64,000 nucleotides of DNA. Source: Amycolatopsis sp. 2-15. GTDB taxonomy: Bacteria; Actinomycetota; Actinomycetes; Mycobacteriales; Pseudonocardiaceae. The notes under the pieces are model-generated. The model searched no databases, was not told the DNA's origin, and worked only from the letters and a program-made list of their open reading frames with translations. The DNA is taken from assembly GCF_030285625.1 (NCBI RefSeq), contig NZ_CP127294.1, positions 2,056,001-2,120,000 on the forward strand, given 5' to 3'. This document shows, piece after piece, positions 10,101 through 20,400 of this stretch. How positions within the stretch are numbered: the stretch's first letter is position 1; each line of letters begins with the position of its first letter. The position numbers were made by a program, and so were the translations under genes.

Positions 10101-10226
10101 TCGCTCGACGAGCTGGCGCTGGTGTCGCTGCGCCGGGAGCTCGAGGTGTGGGCCGAGGCCGAAGGCCGCGACCCGATCGCCGAGGTGTCCGCGCCGCGGT
10201 TCGGGGCGCTCCCGGGGCTGGTGTGA
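7152..10226 (+). CDS. T7SS-locus protein with Pro/Ala-rich linker and degenerate ADP-ribosyltransferase-like C-terminal domain
   Basis: The frame is open from GTG 7131, but AGGAAGGA at 7139-7146 favours GTG 7152 (ATG 7158 is also possible), giving 1024 residues. Residues 1 to about 450 form an ordered N-terminal region I do not recognise. Residues about 520-770 are a Pro/Ala/Gly linker with tandem GMPPAATPP units and a repeated PAGFAG..APSKFAAP block. The C-terminal 200 residues resemble the ART fold: Arg in GPATFARS, GFLNTL where active enzymes have an STS-like strand, then VENRVLFVPGTSFKVLDL, close to the family's EVLFxPGTxFxVL strand. Arg sits where the catalytic Glu of ExE would be, so activity is unlikely. 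The position between mini-EccB and the AAA protein suggests a cytosolic T7SS scaffold or adaptor. Confidence 0.7.
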   Translation: MNMDLSLVRRGTGASGTTLDKQTVGNALVVHPATGMTDEAQALALGVAADTEHDLVVVDLPVDSPISLWESVAKVLPRRRRGVRLVIGGRSRETSALAGQWLSERINRTVLAPDGSVIPSAGGALFVHSGRGSGWVKFQPGRAPKWEAKRFPRPSWDSGLTAELTSTSSRGVAEPLPGGLWVRPVGFDQGQRAHRAALVKGLPAQHDTMTIVLGCPGCPPLTLDDAARLWMRLPENVRANARFVQYGPMSVPAGTTLGQALADLLGKEVAFYTGLPVGSPQLVDVRTVLFDGRLGWTTFVREIGYQPRVQGGPVQAPRLISHRAPIHGLNEVAPAVYWYSPDAVIEVVQSGLLVRSPHDGRDTPAVRALTLDNSINNLTFDAASEDAVDRMRMLAQDVLARLDENTRRMSRVLPAHALLAERGRVQVTTKALAEIEQGDAAPALLEASPTEVVVPGEYKPAAPVDLEVDVTQEPALLRSEPTITQRLDPGVGVPRSLAGVSGPITITSARPPMVPVEEPSAGPFGDGRDDRTAGRHTAQPGGAGFAGPAGPAVAQGGAEVPAGFAGSSAPSKFAAPEVRTEAPAALAGPSKPGAPEGGAEVPAGFAGPSAPSKFAAPGGFAGPGVPVPGAPTGFSGPAAPPAPIPPAAPPVGMPSAPVAPPVAPVSIPPAATPPVGMPPAATPPAGMPPAATPPAGMPPAAGVPPVAPPSVEAPTVPGPVESTTETAKTAETAETSENAQAPEAAEPVSPAEKAGKGEARLQPTPGAEATALLPKRGAEKEREWLRKSLGAEYGLMSNAVARILSEHPGFQGALSTSSAEVLTDAVAVQLYLSVKGAAIDGALRTGANGPHVPIARCVVAGLSRLPSHRGPATFARSVSKSEWDLFRSQKVLTEWGFLNTLTQPSSTLDGDTDVLVWSITARRTKLLEPTAGGVENRVLFVPGTSFKVLDLREPAEGVRGLVLLRELTSSEVDETGKVASDRISLDELALVSLRRELEVWAEAEGRDPIAEVSAPRFGALPGLV
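8817..9002 (+). repeat. Imperfect direct repeat of about 60 bp in the Pro/Ala-rich linker
   Basis: The stretches near 8817-8880 and 8940-9002 are nearly identical and encode GAEVPAGFAG(S/P)SAPSKFAAP twice. A further run of 30-bp GMPPAATPPA units lies at about 9178-9260. The repeats are in frame and lengthen a flexible linker. Confidence 0.7.
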
Positions 10227-10257
10227 GCGTGGTGTCGAGGCGGGAGAGGCGGATTCG

Positions 10258-13200
10258 ATGAACCGACAGTTGCTCGTGGTCGGCGGTGATCGGCCGGGGG
10301 CGTTCCCGACCATCGGCGCCGCGCTGGCGCAGGCGCAGCCGGGGGCCACGATCAGCGTGAACCCGGGCCGCTACGAGGAGAACCTCGTGGTGGACCGGAT
10401 GGTTTCGCTGGTCGCCGAGCAGGGTGCGGGCACCGTCGAGGTCGTGGCGAGCGAGGGCAGTGTCCTCGTCGCCAACGCCGAAGCGGTGCAGCTGCGCGGG
10501 TTCACGCTCACCAGCACCGACAGCAACCTCGTGGCCGTCGACGTCGTGCGCGGCGAGGCGGCGCTGGACGGCTGCCGGATCTCCGGCGCCTCCTGGGCGA
10601 CGCTGCTCGCGCGGCTGCAGGGCCAGCTCGCGCTGCGCGGGTGCACGGTGACGAGCTCGGCGGGTGCCGGTGTGGTCGTGGCTTCGCCCGCGCAGAGCAC
10701 GATCGAGGACACGGAGATCGCCGACGCGGCGTCGTCGGGGATCGTGGTGGCCGAGGTCGGGTCCGTGGTGCTGCGCCGGTGCGCGGTGCGCCGCCCGCAG
10801 GGCAACGGCATCTGCGTCAACGGCGAGGCGGTGGCAGTAGTCGAACACTGCGAGATCACCGGCGCACAAAAACCCGCGATGGTGGTGGAACAACAGGGCC
10901 GCGCAACAATCACGGGCCTCACTGTGCGTGAAAGCGCAAATGTTGATCTTTATCTCACAAGCCAGGGCCGGATCTCGGTGGCGAGCTCACAGTTCGTCGC
11001 CGCGCCGATGCAGGCCGCGCACGTGGCCGGGTCTTCGGCGCCGCTGTTGCGTGAGTGCGTGTTCTCGGGTGCCGAGCGCAACGCGGTGCAGGCGACGGCG
11101 AACGCGGCGCCGCAGTTCGTGGACTGCACGTTCGACGGTTCGCCGGTCGGGATCCTCGTCGACGGTGAGGCGACGCCGAAGTTCGAGCGCGCGACCGTGC
11201 GCGGTTCGACGCAGACGGCGGTGCTCGTGAACGCCGAGGCGGCCGTGAAGATCACCGGCCTACGGCTGAACACCGACGCCGGGCCGGGCATCGTCCTTTC
11301 CGGACAGTCGCGAATGGAACTCACCGACGCGTCGATCGAGACCGGCCGTGAGGCGGGCCTGGAGGTGACCGAGTCGGCGCGCGTGACCGTGGCCGACATC
11401 AGAGTGGGCTCGACCGCCGAACACGCCGTGACGCTCGGGGCGAGCACGCCGTCGTCGCTCACCTCGGTGCTGGTGCGCGGCGGCGGCCTTCGCGTGTCGG
11501 GCCCGGCCGAGAGTTCGTTGCAGGATTGCGAGATCGCCGAGGCGAAGGCCGACGGGATCACCGTCGCGGCTGGCGCGATCCTCACCGCCTCACGCTGTCG
11601 CGTGCGCAGCGCCAAGCGCAGCGGCGTGGTGCTGGAAGAGGGTTCGCGCGGGTCGCTGGTCGAGTGCGAAGTGCTCGGCGCGGGCGGTGACGGGTTCCTG
11701 GTGGAGACGCGCGAGCCGGTGACGATCCGCGACTGTGTGGTCAACGACGCGGGCGGCGAGGCCGTGCACCGGCTCGAGGACGACCAGGCGGCGGTGGAGA
11801 ACGTGAGCACCGACCAGGTGCGCGCGGAGTCTCCGAGCGGGCTGTCCTCGGAGTTCCCCTCGACGCCCGACCAGCCGGCCGACCCGCAGAGCGTGAGTGA
11901 CGCCGCGGGTGAGGTGCTGGACGGGCCGCTGGGCGAGCTCGAGTCGCTGGTGGGTCTGGCCGGGGTGAAGAAGGAGGTCACCGGCCTGATCAACCTGATC
12001 AAGATGTCCCAGATGCGGGAACGCATGGGGCTGCCGATGCCGCCGATGAGCCGCCACCTCGTGTTCGCGGGCCCTCCCGGTACCGGTAAGACGACGGTCG
12101 CGCGCCTGTACGGGACGGTGCTGGCGGAGCTGGGGATCCTGTCCAAGGGCCACATGATCGAGGTCGCGCGCCAGGACCTGGTGGGCCAGTACATCGGTTC
12201 GACGGCGATCAAGACCACCGAGGTGGTCGAGAAGGCCATCGGTGGGGTGCTGTTCATCGACGAGGCGTACACGCTGGCCGCGGGTTCGGGTGGGTCCGGT
12301 CCGGACTTCGGGCAGGAAGCCATCGACGCGTTGATGAAGATCATGGAAGACCAGCGTGACTCGCTGGTGGTGATCGTCGCGGGCTATTCGGAGCAGATGG
12401 AGCTGTTCCTGCAGTCGAACCCTGGTCTGGCGTCGCGGTTCACGCGCACGATCGAGTTCCCGAACTACAGCGTCGACGAGCTGGTCACGATCACGACCGG
12501 CCTGACGCGCAAGCACTACTACGAGCTGACCGACGACGCGCTGCAGGCGTTGCGCGAGTATTTCGAGCGGGTGCCGAAGGATTCGACGTTCGGTAATGGT
12601 CGTGTGGCGCGCAAGCTGTTCGAGGCGATGGTGAACAACCAGGCTTCGCGGCTGGCGTTGCAGCCGCCGTCGAAGGACTCGGAGCTCAACCGGCTGACCG
12701 CCGAGGACCTGCGGGCGGAGCTGGTGCAGCTGCCGGCGGCGGCCACGGCGGCGGTGTCGGTGGGTTCGGACCCGGCGGCGGCCGTCGGCGCCAGCACGGG
12801 CTGGAACCGGCTGCGCACGCTGGTCGGCCAGGCCGGCGTGCGGGAGAACGCGCAGCGTCAGCTGGTGCGCCTGGGCGGGCTGAGGCAGGAGCGGCAGCCG
12901 CTGGGGCACCTGGCGAACCTGGTGATCAGCGGCGAACGCGGGTCCGGGCGCGCGGAGTTCGCGAAGCTGTACGCGTTGAGCCTGGCGGAGCTGGGGCTGG
13001 TGAACGTCGGGCAGCTCGTGCGCTGCTCGGTGGCCGCGGACCTGTATCCGCGGTGGCCGGGACAGGCCGAGCACCTCGTGCGCACGGCCATGAACGACGC
13101 CAGCGGTGGCGTGCTCGTGCTCGATGTGGACGGTGACTGGGAGATCGCGACGCACAGCTCGGGCGCGGAGGTCGTCGAGGCTGTCGCGGAGGCGGTGACG

Positions 13201-13578
13201 CGCCGTCCGGCCGACCCGGTCGTGGTGCTGACCGGGCAGACGCAGCGGGTGGCCGCGCTGCTGGGTGTGGTGCCCACGTTGCGGAGCTCGTTCACCGTCG
13301 GGTGGGAGCTCGGAGAGTACACAGTGGACGAACTGGCGGAGATCGCCGTGCGGCTGCTGGTTCGGTGCGGTCACGACGTTCCTGACGACGTCCGGGACGC
13401 GCTGGCCCACGAGCTGGCATCGGCTTCGGAGCACACCGTGCACGCGGCCCACGAGCTGGCGCGGACGCTGTCGGTGGCGGCCGCGTCGCGCACGCTCGCG
13501 GCCGCGGACCTGCGCGGTATCCGTCCACCTGAGACCGGAGCACTGGCGCTGGGCCCGGGCCTGGCGTCGGTCGGCTGA
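10258..13578 (+). CDS. Beta-helix repeat protein fused to CbxX/CfqX-type AAA ATPase (EccA-like) and a degenerate second AAA domain
   Basis: This 1106-residue fusion has three parts. Residues about 20-520 are short repeats of the right-handed parallel beta-helix type (NosD/pectate-lyase-like: successive GxxV...C.I turns). Residues about 557-800 are a CbxX/CfqX AAA domain like EccA, with Walker A GPPGTGKTT (605-613) and Walker B GVLFIDEAY (662-670). Residues about 845-1090 look like a second AAA domain with altered motifs, GERGSGRAE in place of Walker A and GVLVLDVDG in place of Walker B. EccA proteins are cytosolic T7SS ATPases thought to act on substrates or chaperones. The beta-helix may replace the TPR domain of mycobacterial EccA. 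GGGAGAGG lies upstream of the start. Confidence 0.88.
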   Translation: MNRQLLVVGGDRPGAFPTIGAALAQAQPGATISVNPGRYEENLVVDRMVSLVAEQGAGTVEVVASEGSVLVANAEAVQLRGFTLTSTDSNLVAVDVVRGEAALDGCRISGASWATLLARLQGQLALRGCTVTSSAGAGVVVASPAQSTIEDTEIADAASSGIVVAEVGSVVLRRCAVRRPQGNGICVNGEAVAVVEHCEITGAQKPAMVVEQQGRATITGLTVRESANVDLYLTSQGRISVASSQFVAAPMQAAHVAGSSAPLLRECVFSGAERNAVQATANAAPQFVDCTFDGSPVGILVDGEATPKFERATVRGSTQTAVLVNAEAAVKITGLRLNTDAGPGIVLSGQSRMELTDASIETGREAGLEVTESARVTVADIRVGSTAEHAVTLGASTPSSLTSVLVRGGGLRVSGPAESSLQDCEIAEAKADGITVAAGAILTASRCRVRSAKRSGVVLEEGSRGSLVECEVLGAGGDGFLVETREPVTIRDCVVNDAGGEAVHRLEDDQAAVENVSTDQVRAESPSGLSSEFPSTPDQPADPQSVSDAAGEVLDGPLGELESLVGLAGVKKEVTGLINLIKMSQMRERMGLPMPPMSRHLVFAGPPGTGKTTVARLYGTVLAELGILSKGHMIEVARQDLVGQYIGSTAIKTTEVVEKAIGGVLFIDEAYTLAAGSGGSGPDFGQEAIDALMKIMEDQRDSLVVIVAGYSEQMELFLQSNPGLASRFTRTIEFPNYSVDELVTITTGLTRKHYYELTDDALQALREYFERVPKDSTFGNGRVARKLFEAMVNNQASRLALQPPSKDSELNRLTAEDLRAELVQLPAAATAAVSVGSDPAAAVGASTGWNRLRTLVGQAGVRENAQRQLVRLGGLRQERQPLGHLANLVISGERGSGRAEFAKLYALSLAELGLVNVGQLVRCSVAADLYPRWPGQAEHLVRTAMNDASGGVLVLDVDGDWEIATHSSGAEVVEAVAEAVTRRPADPVVVLTGQTQRVAALLGVVPTLRSSFTVGWELGEYTVDELAEIAVRLLVRCGHDVPDDVRDALAHELASASEHTVHAAHELARTLSVAAASRTLAAADLRGIRPPETGALALGPGLASVG

Positions 13579-13589
13579 GGAGGTAACGC

Positions 13590-13988
13590 ATGAGTTCGCC
13601 GTATCAGAAGATGCTGGACGAGGCCATGGGCGCCTACCAGCAGCAGCGCCAGCGGTTCGAGGAGAACCGCAAGCAGGTGGATTCGCTCACTGCCAGCGCC
13701 ACATCGGCGCGGCGCGAGGTGACCGCGACGGTGTCGCGCACCGGTGAGCTGACCGAACTTTCCTTCCCCACCAGTGTGTACAAGCGGATGGCGCCGGCCG
13801 AGCTGGCGGCGGTGATCGTGAAAACGGTCGAAGAGGCCCGGCAGAAGTCGATCAGCGCTTCGGCGGAGGCGATGGCACCGATGCTGCCGCCCGGGCTCTC
13901 GGCGCAGGACTTGATGAGCGGCCGCGTGGACGTGCGGGCGTTGTTCTCGGGACGTGTTCCCGGCATGGAGGAAGGGACCCAGGGATGA
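13590..13988 (+). CDS. YbaB/EbfC-family protein in the T7SS operon (EspL-like context)
   Basis: The 132 residues have a charged helical N terminus (about 5-45), a short beta segment (VTATVSRTGELTELSFP) and a second helix (about 70-95), the layout of the YbaB/EbfC fold. Free-standing YbaB proteins bind DNA as dimers, whereas the ESX-1 member EspL is linked to stability and secretion of Esp proteins. Position favours an EspL-like role over a nucleoid role. A strong GAGGAGG lies just before ATG 13590, and the stop overlaps the next start as ATGA (13985-13988), so the two are translationally coupled. Confidence 0.8.
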   Translation: MSSPYQKMLDEAMGAYQQQRQRFEENRKQVDSLTASATSARREVTATVSRTGELTELSFPTSVYKRMAPAELAAVIVKTVEEARQKSISASAEAMAPMLPPGLSAQDLMSGRVDVRALFSGRVPGMEEGTQG

Positions 13989-14425
13989 CTGACGACTTCT
14001 TCGTCGACGCGGACGGACTCACCAACAGTGCCAATGGCTTCGCCCAGAAAGCGGGCGAGCTGCGGAGCCTGGCGCAGCGGGTGCAGGCCCTGACCAACCC
14101 GAGCACCGTGCTGGCGGCGACCGGCAACGACAAGAACGGCTCGAACTTCGCCAACGTGCACCTCGCGGCGGCCGGCAAGATCTACAACGGACTCGACGCG
14201 TGGGCCAAGGCCGTGGACGGCACGACGACGGCGGTGCGGGACATGGCCGACTCGTTCCGCGATGTCGACGAGGGTGCGACGGAGCTCGCCGGGTCGTTGC
14301 GAAAGGACTTCACGCAGCTGAGCACGGACGTCAACAGTGGTGGCGACGGCGGTCCGGGCGAGCCGTTGCGGGCGCGTGAGGAGACCTTGCTGAAGCCGAC
14401 GACTCCGTCCAAGCCGGCTCACTGA
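13985..14425 (+). CDS. EspC/DUF2580-like small T7SS protein (WXG100-type helical hairpin)
   Basis: The 146-residue protein has the all-helical build of the ESX-associated EspC (DUF2580) group: FFVDADGLTNSANGFAQKAGEL near residue 5, a turn, a second long helix (about 60-105) and a flexible Gly/Lys/Pro tail. Such proteins are usually T7SS substrates or partners of larger substrates. It starts inside the stop of the YbaB-like gene, and the giant gene begins 38 nt after it, so it could be the export partner of that protein. No clean YxxxD/E export tag could be fixed by eye. Confidence 0.7.
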   Translation: MTDDFFVDADGLTNSANGFAQKAGELRSLAQRVQALTNPSTVLAATGNDKNGSNFANVHLAAAGKIYNGLDAWAKAVDGTTTAVRDMADSFRDVDEGATELAGSLRKDFTQLSTDVNSGGDGGPGEPLRAREETLLKPTTPSKPAH

Positions 14426-14463
14426 GTCCTTTGTAGACTGTTGCGTTAGGGGGTGAATCCGCG

Positions 14464-17400
14464 ATGAGCCTGATGGTGGATCCGAGCCTGAACTGGATCT
14501 TCTACATCATCGCGGGTGACGCCTGGCCTCAGGGCGACGAAGACGCGATGCGCGCGCTGGCCGACGAGTGGGACGACGTCGCCCGGCGCGTGTCCGAAGC
14601 GGGCACCGGCTTCAACCAGATCGCGGGCCGCGTGGCCGCGAACGTCGGCGGCGACGTGCAGAAGAACTTCGTCGACTTCGCCAACAACCTTGGCACGATG
14701 GGCACGGACTTCATCGCCGCGGCGCAGGGTCAGGCGCAGGCATTGCGGGCGCAGGCGCTCGACGTCGAGAAGTCCAAGTACAGCATGTTGATCGCCATCG
14801 CGGTCACGGCCGCCGACATCATCTGGGCGATGTCGAACCCGTTCACGATGCCGCTGGTGCCGGAGATCTTCGCGGCGGGGCGCACCGCCATCGTGGAGAT
14901 CGAGCGCACGCTCATGCAGCGCCTGATGAACCTCGCCACGCACCTCGCGGAGGCCGCCGCGGAGGAGGCGGCGGAAGAGATCGCGGAAGAGATGCTCGCG
15001 CAGGTCATCCAGATTGCGCAGGGAAATCGCCACGGCCTCGACGGCAAGGCCATCATGCAGTCCGGCGTCCTGGGCGGCATCGGCGGTGCCTTCGCCCACA
15101 ACTTCCACGGCGCCATGAACAAGTTCGACAACAAGTTCGGCACCAAATTCGGCAAGAACGTCTGGGGCGCCGCCGCCAACGAGGCCACCACCGAAGTCGT
15201 CGTCGGCGGCGCCGGCGCCGCCCTCTTCGGCGGCGACACCGACAGCCTCGGCTGGGGCGCCCTCAACGGCGGCCTCTCCGGCGCCGCCACCCACGGCGCC
15301 CACCACGCCGGCCAGTCCCTCCACGACTCCCTCAACAACGGCGGCAACGGCCCGACGGCCAAAGGCCCCAACGGCCCGGGCGACCTGGGCGGGATCAACG
15401 GGAATCCGAATCTGGGTAATCTTTCGGTGCCGCCACCTCCGGCTGCGGGTGGCTCCGGTGGCAACGGTTCCAGTGGCTCTGGCGGCAACTCCGGCTCTGG
15501 CGGCAACTCCGGCTCCGGCGACACAGGCGGCGGCAACACCGGCTCCGGCGCAACCGGCGGCGCCAACTCCGGTGGCGGTGCGAACTCGGGCAGCGGTGCC
15601 ACCTCGGGCAACGGTGCTACCGGCGGTGCGAATACTGGTGGCGGGGCGAACTCGGGCAGCGGTGCCACCTCGGGCAACGGTGCTACCGGCGGTGCGAACA
15701 CTGGTGGCGGGGCGAACTCGGGCAGCGGTGCCACCTCGGGCTCCGGCGCAACCGGCGGTGCGAATACCGGCAGCGGCGCCAACTCGAGCGCCGGCAGCAC
15801 GGGCAACGCTGGCGCAGGGAACACGGGCAACACCGGCTCCGGCAACACCGGCAATGCCGGTGCCGGTAACACCGGAGACACGGGCGCGGGCAATTCCGGT
15901 GGCTCGGGCAACACGGGTGCTGGAAGCACTGGCAACGCAGGTGCCGGTAATACGGGCAATGCCGGTGCCGGTAACACGGGCAACACAGGCGCTGGAAACA
16001 CTGGCAACGCAGGTGGCGGAAACACCGGCAACGCCGGTGCAGCTAGTACGGGCAACGTCGGCACAGGCAACACCGGCACCGGAAACACGAGCGGCGACAA
16101 CTCCAGCTCAGTCAACACAAACTCCGGCACTGGCAACACCGACTCGACCAGCAACACCGGAGCCGCAAACACCAGCGGCGCCAACTCCGACGCCAACAAC
16201 AACACCGGCTCTACCGGCAGCCAGAACGGCAACCCGAACACCGGCACGGACAACACCGGCTCGAGCAGCAACCCGAACGCCGGCGCCGGCAACACGGGCA
16301 CGGGTGCGGGTAACACCGCTGCGGGCAACACGAACACCGGCACGAATAACACCGGTTCCACCAACGCCGGTTCGGGCAACACCAACACCGGCAACACTGC
16401 CGCAGGCACTGGCAACACCAACACCGGCAACACCGGCTCCAACACCAACGGCAACATCAACACGAACAACACCGGTGATGGTTCGGTACCGCCGCCATCG
16501 TCGCCGAGCTCGGTCAACACCGGCAGCCCGGTGCCACCGCCCTCGGTCCCGGGCGGCATGAACTCCGACATCGGCACCACATCCACCCCACCGCCCGCCA
16601 CTGCCGGCGACCGCTCGGCCCCCCAGGACGACACCGGCCTCCCCGGCTTCGGCGGCAACCAGAACACCGGCCAGAACACGGCCGCCCCGCCCAACACCCC
16701 CGCCAGCGGCAACGCCACCCCGACCCCTAACACCACCACGGGCCCCAACACCAGCAGCACCGGTACCGAGCCCAACGCCTCGGGTACCAACGCGAGTTCG
16801 AACAACAACATCAACACCGGCCCGAACACCAACACAAGTTCGAACAACAACATCGGCAGTGGGCCAAACAACACCGCCGGCACCAACACCAACACCGATT
16901 CGGGTCCGAACAACACCTCAGGCCCGACGGGTTTGAAAAGCAACATCGGCACAGGTCCGAACACCACCACGGGTCCGAATAGCAACACCGGGACGGCGCC
17001 GAACAGCGCCTCGGCCACCAACGCGAGTTCGAATAACAACACTGGCGCCAGTCCGCACACCACCTCCGGCACCAACACCGGTTCGAACAACAACACCGGC
17101 AGCAGCACCAACACGGGTCCGAACACCACCGGCAACACCAACACGGGTCCGAACACCACCGGCGACACCAAGACCGGCCCGAACACGACCTCCGACACCA
17201 GCTCGACCAAGTCGGTGCCGCCTCCGGTGGCCGGCAGTGTCGGTGGCGTCAAGTCGACTTCGGGGCCCGATCAGACCCCGGGGAACACCGCCACCAACCC
17301 GAACACCAAGACCAGCACCGACGGCCCGAACCTCGCCCCGGCCACCCAGCCGAACACCTCTCCGACGCCCGCACCCCAGAACCTCACCCCAAGCCAGGGG

Positions 17401-20400
17401 TCGAACCAGAACACCTCACCCTCGCCGACCCCGGCCGAGAACACTGCGCCCACGCCGGCTCCGGCGAAGAACACTTCGCCGTCGCCCACGCCGGCTGAGA
17501 ACACCTCGCCGGCACCTCAGCCGAGCGAGAACCTCTCCCAGACCCCGGCGCCGAACGCGAACGTCTCGCCGACCCCGGCGCCAACGTCGCTGAACACCTC
17601 ATCGACCCCGGCCCCATCGACGAACACCAGCTCTCCGAACCCGAACACCGTCGGTCCCAAGGCCGACACCAGCTCGAAGTCGCCGAGCCCAAAATCCAAC
17701 CCCAACCCGGACACGGATACGGATACCGACACCGAGCCGAACACCACCCCGGCCCCCGCGCCAAAGATCGACACCACCCCGACGCCGGCCCTGGCCACCT
17801 CGCTCAACACCGAGCCCACGCCGGCCCCGGCCACCAACACCGACCCCACACCCGCCCCGGGCACGAACACCGAACCGACTCCGGCCCCGGCGACGAATCT
17901 CGAGACCGAGCCTTCGCCCACGCCAGAGACGAACACCGCGGTCGACTCCAACTCGATCACCGACGTCAAGACCGACACGACTCCGGCGCCGGTCATCAAG
18001 ACCGAGACTGATCTCGACTCGGCGACTGACACCAAGACGGAGACCAACACCGACTCGGCGAGCGACGTCAAGACTGAGCCGAACCCGAGCCCGGCGACCC
18101 GCACGGACGCCGACCCGAGGCAGGACTCGGCCACTGACACAAAGACCGACCCCACGCCGGACTCGGACACCAAGACCAACAGCAACACCAATCCCGAGAC
18201 AAGCACCAACCCGAGCCTCGCCACCAACCCGAGCCCCGCCACCAACCAAGACCCGGCCACCAACCCCAATCCGAACCCAGCCACCAACCCAAACCCCACC
18301 CCGACTCCCCGTCGCAATCGCCACACCCCTGCCGAAGCGCCCAGCAAGCAGGGCCCCGCCAAAACCGAGCAGAACACCCGCGACACAGGCCTCGTCGAAG
18401 CAGCACTCCGTAGCGCTCACTTCCAATCCGCCAAAGTGGACAGTGCGAAGCCCTTCCTCACCAAGGCGGATGTCAAGACCGCGACCGACTCGCTCATCGC
18501 CAAAGTCACCGAGAACCCCGGCAACTTCGACTTCACCTCGCTCAAGCCCGACGGCCTCGGCGACTGGGCGGTCAAGAACCTCGACTCCCGCCAGCTGAAG
18601 GACGTCGCTCCCGATCTCGAGCCGGAGAACAAAGACACCGACGACGCCACGCACATCCGCGGCTGGCGCAAGGCTGTGGCGCAAGACCTGGGCGGGCCGT
18701 CGGGCAAGCGGTGGCAGGACGTGCGCACCGCGGTGAGCGGCAAGCTGTCCGACGGCGACCGTCAGGTGCTGGACCACATCGCGACCGAGGTCACCGAGAA
18801 CAACAAGCTGCCGACGTCCGCCGAGCTGATCGTCAAGGGGCTGCGGACGCCGGCGTGGCATGACTCCGTGGTCGGGAGGCGGTTGCCGCAGGCGGTGGCG
18901 CATGCGTTGGACGTGCGGTTGATCGTGGAGCGGGGCGGGCCGGAGCACACGTCGCGCTACGGGAGCGAGAACAACCCCGAGGTGCGGGTTCGCAATCAGG
19001 ACGGGCAGTTCGGGGCGCTGGGCGGGCCGTCGCGGCGGGAGATGGTGCGCGGGTTCGAGGCGGCGCTGAGCGACCTCGACACCGACCAGGTGCGCGACAT
19101 CGTGGTGGACCTCGCGACGAACCAGCGCGACAACGACGTCAACGACCCCGCCGCGCGGTTCGAGCGCATGCGGCAGGCGCTGGTCCAGGGCAACTCCGAC
19201 GTCCTGACCAGCGACATCGACAAAGACTTCCTCGACGGCGCCAAACGCATCCTGCGCCTCAAGCAGGCCGTGGCCTACCCGGGCGGCCCGAACGAGTTCA
19301 CGAAAGCTTTGCGGGACAAGCGAAACGACGTCAGCACCCGCATCAACGACCTCAAGGCCGAAGCCAACACCCTGGCCAGGCGCTTCCTCGGCGAAGACCA
19401 GGACGCGCGTGACCAGCGCGAACAGCTCATCACCAGCCTCGAGCAGATGCAAGAGGAGCTCACGAGCCGCATCCTGTTGCTGGCGGCCGACAAACGAACC
19501 CTCGACAACCTGTACCTACTCGACCAGCACGTCGACGGCCCCAACGCCGACAACCTCGCCCGGCTGCGGCCCAACCAGCTCAAGTCGCTGGACACACACC
19601 TCAACCAGCAGATCGACGCCGCCACCAAGGCCGGCTTCGACACCACGCACCTGAAGACGCTGCAGCAGCGCGTGCAGGACGAGCCCACCGTGCGCCAGCT
19701 CGTGAACAACATCCCGGTCACGGGCACCCAGCACTTCGAGAACCTCGCCGAGCAGACCGCCGACAGCCTGGAAAGCCTGCGTGAGGACCAGAAGAACGTC
19801 GCCCTCGACACGGGTCTGTGGAGCTTCCTCAACGCCCTCGACACGAAAGAGAACGCCGACTACCGCGACCAGCTCGACCAGGAGATCAGCCAGACCGAGG
19901 ACCACCTGTCGGATCTGCAGCACAAGATCGATCTGATCAAGAACCCCGACTACGACAGCCGCATCTCCCGCAGTGCGCGCATCTACAAGAACATGCAGCA
20001 CCTGGAGACGTTGACCACGGAGGGGAAAGCCAAGGCGGCGGCGGAAAAGGCGGCACTCGCGGGTAACCAGAACCCAAACCCGCAGTCCACGCCGGACACC
20101 AATCCGGACGAAAGCCCGAAGTCCACAACGGACACAAACCAGGACGCCAATCAGAACACCAACCAGAACACCAACCAGAACACCAACCAAGACTTCACTC
20201 AGGACCAGAATTCGAGCCACGACACCAATCAGGACCCTGCCGACCTCGGCCCTGACCTCGAACGCGAAGTCTTCGAATCCTCCCTTTACGGCATGGACCG
20301 CTCGGGCCTCAACGCGCTCCACACTCTCTACCTCGACGACCCCATGCGGCTGCCCGAGGTCCAGAAGATCCTCAAGTACGACAAAATCGCCCTCTCCGAA

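Noticed and set aside
15460..16100. CRISPR-like array
   Set aside because: The repeats are contiguous, in frame and codon-structured, with no unique spacers and no cas genes.
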